Assembly (NCBI RefSeq): GCF_000803315.1
Contig: NZ_JRMH01000001.1
Span: 1,550,001-1,614,000 of the forward strand
Reading direction: 5' to 3'
DNA length: 64,000 nucleotides
Source of the DNA: Pectobacterium actinidiae
Lineage (GTDB): Bacteria > Pseudomonadota > Gammaproteobacteria > Enterobacterales > Enterobacteriaceae
This document shows positions 43,258 through 55,200 of the stretch, in pieces (within the stretch, counting starts at the first letter, position 1; the number at the start of each line of letters is the position of its first letter). The notes beneath the pieces were generated by a model. It did no database searches and was not told the DNA's origin. It saw only the letters and a list, made by a program, of their open reading frames with translations. A program made the position numbers and the translations under genes.

Positions 43258-46200
43258 TTGTATTGACAGCGCCATTTCACTGAGAACCGGTGTTGAGAAA
43301 ACACTGCGTACATCTAGCGTCAGGCCCGCATTACGGAGTCGCTCAATCAGGCTGACGATCATCAGCGAGTGGCCGCCGAGCTCGAAGAAGTGGTCGTGAC
43401 GGCCGACGCGATCTAATCCCAACAGATCTTGCCAAAGTGTTGCCAGGGTGACTTCGACGTCACCTTGCGGCGCTTCATAGCCTCGAGTGACCACCGCAGA
43501 CTGGGCGGGAACGGGCAGGGCTTTCCGGTCTAGCTTACCGTTTGGCGTAAGTGGGAAAGCATCAAGCATGACAAACGCAGCCGGAATCATATAGTCGGCT
43601 AAACGTGTCGAGAGCTGTTGACGTAGGTCGGCAGGTACCAGTTCAGCGTCAGGCTGAGCAATGAGGTAGGCCACCAACCGGGTATCTCTCGGACTGTCTT
43701 CACGGGCAATCACTACGGCCTCCTGTACCCCCTGACAGTGCAGGAGGCAGGACTCGATTTCACCCGGTTCAATGCGGAAACCACGCACCTTAATCTGGAA
43801 ATCGTTACGACCGAGGTATTCGATATTACCGTCGGGCAGCCAGCGGCCGAGGTCACCGGTCTTGTACAGCCGGGCTGCTGTTGAGCCAGAGAACGGGTCG
43901 GCAATAAAGCGCTCGGCGGTGAGGTCGGGACGGTTGAGGTAGCCGCGAGCGACGCCGGCCCCGCCGATATAGAGCTCCCCGGCGACGCCGAGCGGAACGG
44001 GCTGGCCCTGTGTATCCAGAATATAGATACGGGTATTGGCAATCGGCCGGCCAATGGGAACGCTGTCGGTGAGCGGATTAGGAGTACGGGCATCAAAGGC
44101 AATACAGCCGACGACGGTTTCCGTGGGGCCGTATTCGTTGATGATACGGGAGCCGGAAGACAGCGTCTGCCAGAGTGCGACGGTGGCAGAGGAGAGAGCT
44201 TCGCCGCCGACAACAAAGAGCAGGTCCGGACAGGCCTGGTGAACGGACTGTCGTTCCTGACCGAGCGCGGCAAGGTGAGTGGGTGTGATTTTGACCAGCG
44301 TACCGGGCTGAGCGTCGAGCAGCGCGGGGAGTAACTCGGTCAGTTCCTGCCCGTCGTGAATGAGCCGCATTTTGCCGCCGGACAGGAGAGGCAGATAGAG
44401 GCTGGTGACGGTGGCATCAAAGGCGACAGGGGAGGAGACGATACTGTCGAGTGAGCCGGATGTGGCGTAATACTCGCGGGCCCAGAGCAGGTAATTACTG
44501 AATCCGCGGTGTTCGACCATGACACCTTTGGGTTTACCGGTGGAGCCGGAGGTGTAAATGACATAGGCGAGATGGGTGGCATTCAGCCCCTGTACCACCG
44601 GATTGGTGTCTGGTTCGTCTTCGGTAGCAGACGTATCCAGCAGGACGGTCGGCAGCGGGCTGTGGAGCAGCGCCACCAGAGCCGACTGGGTCAGAAGCAC
44701 GACCGGGTCGGCATCGTCGAGCATGTAGGCGAGACGTTCGGTCGGATAAGACGGGTCAATCGGAACATAGGCGGCACCGGCCTTGAGGATAGCGAGCAGT
44801 CCGAGCACCATCTCGGGGCTGCGTTCAAGGCAAATGGCGACGCGGTCATCGGGTTTAACACCGAGGTTGAGCAGATGGTGTGCGAGTTGGTTGGCGCGGC
44901 GGTTAAGCTGGTCATACGTGATGTGCTGTGCTTCGAACACGATGGCGGTGGCATCGGGTGTCTGTTCAGCCTGTTGTTCGAACAGATGGTGAACCAGCGC
45001 CGATGGGAGATCGGCATCAGTGGCGTTAAAATCAACCAGCACCTGCCGGCGCTCGGCCTCCGGCAGCATGGGCAGCGAATGAAGCGGCTGCGTGACATCG
45101 TCGGCCATCGCCATCAGGATATTTTCTACATAACCCGCCATGCGAGTGATGGTGTCCCGGTCGAACAGGTCGGTGGCATAGATCAGCCCGCCTTCGAGAC
45201 CGTTTTCCGTTTCGGTCAGGGAAAGTGTCATATCAAAGTGGGTGCTATGCTGCGGCCGCTCAACGGCAGAGAGTGCCAGGTCGGGCAGCGTCAGGGCTTG
45301 CGAGGGGGTGTTATTCAGCGACAGCATCACCTGAAAAATGGGGCTGTAACTGAGGCTGCGAGCGGGTTGGAGTGCTTCCACGACCTGTTCAAACGGCAGA
45401 GCCTGATGGGCGTAGGCGCTCAGCGCCCGCTCGCGAACCTGCTCGAGCAGTTCCGCAACGGAGTGGCACTGCCCCGGCTCGGTACGCAATGCCAGCGTAT
45501 TGACGAAGAAGCCGACGATGCCTTCCAGCTCCTGACGGGGGCGGTTGGCGACAGGAGTACCGATGACGATATCATCCTGCCCGCTGAGTCGTGACAGCAC
45601 CACCGACCATCCGGCAAGCAGTGTCATAAACAGAGTCGACCCCTGCTGCTGACTCAGGGTATGCAGACGACGCAACTGCCCGGCATCCAGATGGAAGGGA
45701 ACCTGAGCGCCGGCATAGCGTTGAACCGCCGGGCGGGGCCAGTCGGTCGGGAGTTCCAGCAGGGCTGGTGCCCCCAGCAGATGATTGCGCCAGTAGTCAC
45801 GCAGGTCGTCGAGCGTCTCGCCCTGTAGCCACTGGCGCTGCCAGACCGCGTAATCGGCGTAGTGAACCGGCAGCGGCGGCAGGTGGGCGTCACGTCCTTC
45901 AAGCGCGGCCTGATACAGCGCCGCCAGTTCACGTGCCAGAATACCGATGGACCAGCCGTCGGAGATAATGTGGTGCTGGGTCAGCAGCAGCACATGGGTT
46001 TTATCATCCAGTTGCAGCAACTGACCGCGGATCAGCGGCCCCTGTGTCAGATCGAAAGGCGCCCGCGCCTCCTGTTCGGCCAGTTCTGCCACGCGTGTGG
46101 TGCGTGTCGCCTCGTCCAGCTCACGCAGATCATGGCTGGACAGGCTGAAGCCGAGCGTATCCGGCTCAATCTGCTGGACGGGCTGCCCGTCGACCGAGGT

Positions 46201-49200
46201 AAAACGGGTACGCAGGCTTTCGTGACGCGCGACCAGCCCGTTGAGCGCGGTCGTGAGTGACGGTCGGTCAAGCTGGCCGGTCAGGCGCAGCGCGGCGGGC
46301 AGGTGATAGGCCTGACTGGCGGCCGGATCGAGCTGGGTCAGGAACCACAGCCGCTGCTGGGCAAACGACAGCGGCAGGGGCTGAGTGCGGTCGGCGACGG
46401 GCAGGGTGAGCGGTGCATCGTGGGCAGTGGCCGTGACGGCCGCCGCCAGATCGCACAGCGTCGGGTGTGCAAACAGCGTAGCCAGCGCCACGTCCATCCC
46501 GGCCTTGTTCATGCGGTTCAGCAACTGCACCGCCAGCAGCGAATGGCCGCCCAGCGCGAAGAAGCTGTCGTGGCGGCCCACTTGCGCCAGCCCCAGCAGG
46601 TCTTGCCAGAGCGCGGCCAGCGTCGTTTCGGTCTCCCCCTGTGGTGCTTCATAGTCGCGGGTGGCAAAGGCCGTCTGATCTGGCACCGGCAGAGCCGTGC
46701 GGTCAAGCTTGCCGTTCGGGGTGAGCGGCAGGGCGTCAAGCGTGACAAAGGCGGAGGGGATCATGTATTCCGCCAGCGAGGCGGCCAGTTGCTGGCGCAG
46801 GCTCGCGGGATGAAGCTCCGCATCTGGCTGGGCGCAGAGATAAGCGACCAGTCGGGTATCGCCGGGGCTGTCTTCACGGGCAATCACCACGGCCTCCTGC
46901 ACACCCGGACAGCGCAGCAGGCAGGACTCGATTTCACCCGCTTCGATACGGAACCCGCGCACCTTAATCTGGAAGTCGTTACGACCGAGATAGTCAATGC
47001 TGCCGTCGGGCAGCCAGCGGGCGAGGTCACCGGTTCTGTACAGCCGGGCTGCTGTTGAGCCAGAGAACGGGTTGGCAATAAAGCGGTCGGCGGTGAGGTC
47101 GGGTTGGTGGAGATAGCCGCGGGCGACCCCGGCGCCGCCGATATGGAGTTCCCCCGTGACGCCGATCGGAACGGACTGACCCTGAGCATCGAGAATGTAG
47201 ATGCGGGTATTGGCGAGCGGTTTACCGATGGTTGGCAGCGGCTGGGTGCGGTCGACCACACAGGCGGTGGCATCAACGGTACATTCGGTCGGGCCGTATA
47301 CGTTGATAAAGCGGGTGTCGGAAAGCGACGGCAGGCGCGACCAGATGGCGGGTGCAATGGCCTCCCCGCCGACCAGCACCTGCGCGGGTTGATAGGCCGG
47401 ATCGGTGCCGAGCCCGGCGTCGAGCAGCCACTGCAACTGCACCGGGGTGCAGTCAAACAGGTCGACGGCATGACGGGCGAAATAGCGCCAGAGCTGGCGG
47501 GCATCGGCGCGGATGGCCTCGGGCACCAGAACCAGGGTGTGGCCTGACAGCAACTGCATCCAGTTTTTCACCGAGGCATCGAACACGATGCTGGCGTTGA
47601 GGGCAATGCGGCTGGGGTGGTCGAGAGCCAGCAGGGGGCGTAATCCGGTGGCAAGGTTAAGCACGTTTTGGTGTGCGACCATGACGCCTTTGGGTTTACC
47701 GGTGGAGCCGGAGGTGTAAATGACATAGGCCAGATGAGTGGCGTTCAGCCCCTGTACCACCGGGTTGGTGTCTGGTTCGTCTTCGGTAGCGGACGTATCC
47801 AGCAGGACGGTCGGCAGCGGGCTGTGGAGCTGCGCCACCAGAGCCGACTGGGTCAGAAGTACGACGGGAGCCGCATCATCGAGCATGTAGGCGAGGCGCT
47901 CTGCCGGATAGGCGGGATCCATCGGGACGTAGGCGGCACCGGCTTTGAGAATGCCGAGCAGACCAACCAGCATCTCGGGACTGCGCTCGACGCAGAGGGC
48001 GACGCGGTCATCGGGTTTAACGCCGAGGGTGAGCAGATGATGAGCCAGTTGGTTGGCGCGGCGGTTGAGTTCGCGGTAGGTCAGGTGCTGGTCTTCAAAC
48101 AGCACGGCGATAGCATTGGGTGTCTGTTCAGCCTGGGCTTCAAAGGGTTGCTGGATCAACGTCTCACGCGGGAAGTCGGCGTCGGTGGCATTGAAATCAA
48201 CCAGTACCTGCTGGCGCTCGGCTTCCGGCAGCATGGGCAGCGAATGAAGCGGCTGTGTGACATCGTCGGCCATCGCCATCAGGATATTTTCTACATAACC
48301 CACCATGCGAGTGATGGTGTCCCGGTCGAACAGATCGGTAGCGTAAATCAGCCCGCCCTCAAGACCCTTTTCGTTCTCGATAAGCGACAACGACAGATCA
48401 AAGTGAGTGCGGTTTAATGGTTGCTCAACGGCAGAGAGCGCCAGGTCGGGTAGCGTCAGAGCCTGCGAGGGGGTGTTATTCAGCGACAGCATCACCTGAA
48501 AAATGGGGCTGTAACTGAGGTTACGAGCGGGTTGTAGTACCTCGACCACTTGTTCAAACGGCAGAGCCTGATGGGCGTAGGCGCTCAGCGCCCGCTCGCG
48601 AACCTGCTCGAGCAGTTCCGCAACGGAGTGGCACTGCCCCGGCTCGGTGCGCAATGCCAGCGTATTGACGAAGAAGCCGACGATGCCTTCCAGCTCCTGA
48701 CGGGGACGGTTGGCGACCGGGGTGCCGATGACGATATCGTCCTGCCCGCTGAGACGGGACAGCACCACCGACCATCCGGCAAGCAGTGTCATAAACAGAG
48801 TCGACCCCTGCTGCTGGCTCAGGGTATGCAGACGACGCAACTGCCCGGCATCCAGATGGAAGGGAACCTGAGCGCCGGCATAGCGTAGAACCGCCGGGCG
48901 GGGGCGGTCGGTCGGCAGCGTCAGCAGAGCGGGCGCCCCTTCCAACTGGTGACGCCAGTAGTCACGCAGGTCGTAGAGCGTCTCGCCCTGTAGCCACTGG
49001 CGCTGCCAGACGGCGTAATCGGCGTAGTGAACCGGCAGCGGCGGCAGGTGGGCGTCACGTCCTTCAAGCGCGGCCTGATACAGCGCCGCCAGTTCGCGTG
49101 CCAGAATACCGATGGACCAGCCGTCGGAGATAATGTGGTGCTGGGTCAGCAGCAGCACATGGGTTTTATCATCCAGTTGCAGCAACTGACCGCGGATCAG

Positions 49201-52200
49201 CGGTCCCTGTGTCAGATCGAAAGGCGCCCGCTCCTCCTGTTCGGCCAGTTCTGTCACGCGTGTGGTGCGTGTCGCCTCGTCCAGTTCACGCAGATCATGG
49301 CTGGACAGGCTGAAGCCGAGCGTATCCGGCTCAATCTGCTGGACGGGCTGCCCGTCGACCGAGGTAAAACGGGTACGCAGGCTTTCGTGACGCGCGACCA
49401 GCCCGTTGAGCGCGGTCGTGAGTGACGGTCGGTCAAGCTGGCCGGTCAGGCGCAGCGCGGCGGGCAGGTGGTAGGCCTGACTGGCGGCCGGATCGAGCTG
49501 GGTCAGGAACCACAGCCGCTGCTGGGCAAACGACAGCGGCAGGGGCTGTGTGCGGTCGGCGACGGGCAGGGTGAGCGGTGCATCGTGGGCAGTGGCCGTG
49601 ACGGCCGCTGCCAGATCGCACAGCGTCGGGTGTGCAAACAGCGTAGCCAGCGCTACGTCCATCCCGGCCTTGTTCATGCGGTTCAGCAACTGCACCGCCA
49701 GCAGCGAGTGGCCGCCCAGCGCGAAGAAGCTGTCGTGGCGGCCCACTTGCGCCAGCCCCAGCAGGTCTTGCCAGAGCGCGGCCAGCGTCGTTTCGGTCTC
49801 CCCCTGTGGTGCTTCATAGTCGCGGGTGGCAAAGGCCGTCTGATCCGGTGTCGGCAGAGCCGTGCGGTCAAGCTTGCCGTTCGGGGTGAGCGGCAGGGCG
49901 TCAAGCGTGACAAAGGCGGAGGGGATCATGTATTCCGCCAGCGAGGCAGCCAGTTGCTGGCGCAGGCTCGCGGGATGAAGCTCAGCATCTGGCTGGGCGC
50001 AGAGATAAGCGACCAGTCGGGTATCGCCGGGGCTCTCTTCACGGGCAATCACCACGGCCTCCTGCACACCCGGACAGCGCAGCAGGCAGGACTCGATTTC
50101 ACCCGCTTCGATACGGAACCCGCGCACCTTAATCTGGAAGTCATTACGACCGAGATAGTCAATGCTGCCGTCGGGCAGCCAGCGGGCGAGGTCACCGGTT
50201 TTGTAGAGCCGGGCTTCTGTAGAGTCAGAGAACGGGTCGGCAATAAAGCGGTCGGCGGTGAGGTCGGGTTGGTGGAGATAGCCGCGGGCGACCCCGGCGC
50301 CGCCGATATGGAGTTCCCCCGTGACGCCGATCGGAACGGGCTGACCCTGAGCATCGAGAATGTAGATGCGGGTATTGGCGAGTGGTTTACCGATGGTTGG
50401 CAGCGGCTGGGTGCGGTCGATCACACAGGCGGTGGCATCAACGGTACATTCGGTCGGGCCGTATACGTTGATAAAGCGGGTGTCGGAAAGCGACGGCAGG
50501 CGCGACCAGATGGCGGGTGCAATGGCCTCCCCGCCGACCAGCACCTGCGCGGGTTGATAGGCCGGATCGGTGCCGAGCCCGGCGTCGAGCAGCCACTGCA
50601 ACTGCACCGGGGTGCAGTCAAACAGGTCGACGGCATGACGGGCGAAATAGCGCCAGAGCTGGCGGGCATCGGCGCGGATGGCCTCGGGCACCAGAACCAG
50701 AGTGTGGCCTGACAGCAGCTGTATCCAGTTTTTCGCCGAGGCATCGAACACGATGCTGGCGTTGAGGGCAATGCGGCTGGGGTGGTCGAGAGCCAGCAGG
50801 GGGCGTAATCCGGTGGCAAGGTTAAGCACGTTTTGGTGTGCGACCATGACGCCTTTGGGTTTACCGGTGGAGCCGGAGGTGTAAATGACATAGGCCAGAT
50901 GAGTGGCGTTCAGCCCCTGTACCACCGGGTTGGTGTCTGGTTCGTCTTCGGTGGCGGACGTATCCAGCAGGACGGTCGGCAGCGGGCTGTGGAGCTGCGC
51001 CACCAGAGCCGACTGGGTCAGAAGCACGACGGGAGCCGCATCATCGAGCATGTAGGCGAGGCGCTCCGCCGGATAGGCGGGATCCATCGGGACGTAGGCG
51101 GCACCGGCTTTGAGAATGCCGAGCAGACCAACCAGCATCTCGGGACTGCGCTCAACGCAGAGGGCGACGCGGTCATCGGGTTTAACGCCGAGGGTGAGCA
51201 GATGATGAGCCAGCTGGTTGGCGCGGCGGTTAAGCTGGTCATACGTGATGTGCTGTGCTTCGAACACGACGGCGATAGCATCGGGGGTCTGCTCGGCCTG
51301 GGCTTCAAAGGGTTGCTGAATCAACGTCTCGCGCGGGAAGTCGGCGTCGGTGGCATTGAAATCAACCAGCACCTGCTGGCGCTCGGCTTCCGGCAATATA
51401 GGCAGGTTTAACGCCATCCGCTGAGGTGTTTTCTCCAACGACGTGACCAAATTCTCGATCGCGGTAAGCATATAGTGAACAATCCGTTCAGGATCGACGC
51501 CCATTACGGTTTTTGCGGTCAGGTTAAAGCCATCGCCCAGATCGTCTACTGACATCGTGATTGGATAGTTAGTACGCTCTCGCCCACTCAATTGGCGCAT
51601 GCCCTCCCAAAATGGATTACTGGCATCTTTTTGGGAATGGCGATAGTTGAATAGCGTACTGAACAGTGGCAGAGGAGGGAGAACCTGACTACATTGTTGA
51701 GCCAAGGCCAGAGGGGCTTGTTCATGTAGTAGCAACGTCATCAACTCATGAGACGTGGTCTGAATAACATCGATTACGCTGCGTTCACGGAGTGATACAC
51801 GCAGCGGTAGCGTGTTAATGAACATTCCCATCACCCGATCAGCACCCGAACTTCCCTGTAAGCGGCCGGAGAGCACGGAACCAAAGACCACGTCATCACG
51901 ACCGCTGGTCAGTGCGAGAACTTGTGCCCAGGCAACGTGGAATAGCACGCTTGAGCTAATCCCCAGATGGCGAGTCTGGCGGCGGATGTCATCAGCTAGC
52001 AAAGGGTCGAGTGAAAGATGGGCTTCGGTGATGTCCTCGCCGTTGCCTTGAACATCCACGCGATCGAACGGTGCTGTCGGCGCGTCAATATCCGCCAGTC
52101 GGTTGCGAAAATAGTGCTCATGCTCTGAAAGTGGGACGCTCAGAATCTGCGAGATAAAGTTACGATACGGTAGCGGTTCAGGCAGATCTTCAGCTCGATC

Positions 52201-55200
52201 CTGTAACAGTAAGCGGATCTCATCGATGATCAACGCCTGTGTCATATGGTCGCTGATTAAATGATGGATACTCAACGACAATAGCCATTCGCCGCTCATT
52301 GGATCATGTACCGTTGTTGCCGAAAGCAGCGGTGCATGGTTGAGATTGATTCGGTGATTGCTGGGATCGGTAGCGGCGCGTAATTGAGCTGGAATATCGT
52401 CTGATGACGTTGTCGTTAGGGTGTTTACCTCCAGTGCTGCCTGTCGCCAAACGACTTGTACAGGTTGATGAATCCCCTGCCAGCAGATAGCGGTGCGCAG
52501 GATATCATGGCGTGCGATAACCTGTTGCAATGTATCGAGAAAAGCGTCAAGTCGAACTTGAGTGTCAAAGGCGAGCAGGCTGTTTAACAGATAGGTATCG
52601 CCTTTCTCCTGTAGCTGATAATGGAACAGGATGCCTTCCTGCAAGGGAGCCAGAGGGTAGATATCCTGCACATTGGCTACGCCGTTGGGTACTGTCGCGA
52701 TAACCGTATCGATTTCTTCCTGAGACAGTGTGACCAGTGGCAACAGCTCGGGCGTAATGATTGTGGCGTCTGTGGTAATCCGATTAGGCGGGACGATGAA
52801 CGCCGATTTATCTTGGTTCTCCAGTATTTCCTGCGCCATGTCGCAGAGAACAGGGGTAGAAAAGAGGCTTCGGGCTTCAAGTGTCCAGCCAAGGCTGCGT
52901 AGACGTTCAATGAGTCTGACGATCATCAGCGAATGACCACCGAGTTCGAAGAACTGATCGTGTCGTCCGACGCGATCAAGCCCTAGCAGGTCTTGCCAGA
53001 TTTGCGCGAGCGCCACTTCCAACTCACCCTGTGGGGCTTCATAGCTGTGACGGGCGACGGCGATTTGGCCTGGCACGGGAAGTGCATTACGGTCGAGTTT
53101 CCCGTTCGGTGTGAGCGGGAAAGCATCAATCACGACAAAAGCAGAAGGCAGCATATACTCTGCCAGGGACTGGCTGAGCTGCTGACGCAGGTCGGCCGGA
53201 TCCAGTTCCGCCCCCGCTTGCGGGCAGAGGTAGGCCACCAGTCGGGTGTCGCTGGGGCTCTCTTCACGGGCAATCACCACGGCTTCGCCGACGCCGTTGC
53301 ACTGCATCAGGCGTGATTCTATTTCACCCAGCTCAATGCGGAAACCGCGCAGTTTGATTTGGAAGTCGTTACGACCCAGATACGCTATATTGCCATCCGG
53401 CAACCAGCGCCCAAGGTCTCCGCTCTTATAAAGTCGTGCATCAGGATGATCGCTAAACGGATCGGCAATAAAACGCTCTGCCGTCAATGCCGGTCGATCA
53501 AGATAGCCACGGGCGACGCCCGCTCCGCCAATATAGATTTCACCCACGACACCAAGGGGCACGGGCTGTTGTTGCTCATCCAAAATATAGATGTGCGTAT
53601 TGGCAATCGGGCGACCAATGGGGGGCGCTCCGCTATGGCTCGCATCGCAGTGAGACAAGGTCGCGCAGACGGTAATTTCCGTTGGACCGTAGGCATTAAA
53701 CACGCATCGGCCTGGTGCCCATCGCTTAACCTGTGCCGCTGTACACGCTTCTCCTCCCAGAATCAGCGTCTTCAACAGAGGCAGTTCGGCTTCAGACGGC
53801 AAGGCACTGGCGGCAATAGGCGGTAATAATGCATGAGTCACTGACTGCGTTTGCAGTGTCGTCAGCAATGGCTCGCCGGGCAGTAATGCTTCTTTGGGCG
53901 CAAGTACCAGACAACCGCCATGAGAAAGCGTTGTCGCGATTTCAAAAACACAGGCATCGAAACTGAAGGAAGCAAACTGCAACAGACGGCTGTCGCGGGT
54001 GATATTGAGGGTACCCGCTAGCGCATCAACCAGATTACATACGCTGTGATGTTCAACCATGACGCCTTTGGGTTTCCCCGTGGATCCCGAAGTGTAGATC
54101 ACATACGCCAGATGGTGCGGCGTCAGGCCGAATGACTGTGGTTCAGGATTACTGTCTGGCACCTCGTCAGCGATAGCGGCTGGCAGATTATCGAGCGCGA
54201 TCGTGGGCAGCGGGCTATTCAACAAGGTGACCCGATCGGTTTGCGTCAGCAGCGCAACAGGTTTTGCATCTTCCAGCATGTAAGTCAGTCGATCGATAGG
54301 GTAAGACGGATCCAGCGGGACGTAGGCAGCACCTGCTTTGAGGATACCGAGCAAACCAATAATCATCTCTGGACCACGCTCAATGCAAATGGCGACTCGG
54401 TCATCCGGCTGTACACCGATCGTGAGGAGATGATGAGCGAGACGGTTAGCACGGCGGTTGAGTTGATCGTAACTGAGTGTGTGTTCACCGAATACGATGG
54501 CAACCGCATCCGGCGTCTGTCGTGCGGCGTGTTCAATCCGTTCGTGAATCAGCGCATGCGGCAGGATATCCGTGTCGGTGGCGTTAAAATCAATCAATAA
54601 CTGTTGACGTTCTGCTTCTGGCAGCACGGATAGACGGCGTATTGGTCGCTGGGGCTCCGTTTTCAATGTAGCAATCAGGCCGCTGATTGCCGTCATCAGA
54701 TAATTCACTATGCGCTCAGGATCGACTCCCTCGATGGCTTGCGCTTCGAGGCTGAACGCGCTCCCCCGATCGTTGACAGAAAGAATGAGTGGATAATTGG
54801 TGCGTTCTTCTGACGTGAGCAAACGCATTCCGCTCCAGGCACTATCGTCAATATATTGTGAGCTATGACGATAGTTGAACAGCGTGCTGAACAATGGCAT
54901 CGGTGGTGTTACGCCGCTACAGCGTTGAGCCAATGCCAGTGAGGCTTGTTCATGTTCCAGCAGCGTCATGAGATCGTGCGAGGTGCGCTGAACGACTTCT
55001 GCTGCGCTGTGATCGCTGAGCGATACTCGTAACGGCAGGGTATTGATGAACATTCCCATGATCCGGTCGGCATCGGCGGTACCCGCGAGTCGACCAAGCA
55101 AAACGGAACCAAATACGACGTCATCACGACCGCTGGTCTGTGCCAGCACCTGTGCCCAGGCTACATGGAATAGCACGCTGGGGCTGACGCCCAAACGGCG

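Noticed and set aside
44509..45594. Long plus-strand open frames opposite the NRPS genes (for example 44509-45594, 49468-50712, 31197-32135, 30129-31055)
   Set aside because: They mirror adenylation-domain DNA in an opposite frame, recur wherever that DNA is repeated, and have low-complexity compositions. They are shadows of GC-rich coding sequence.
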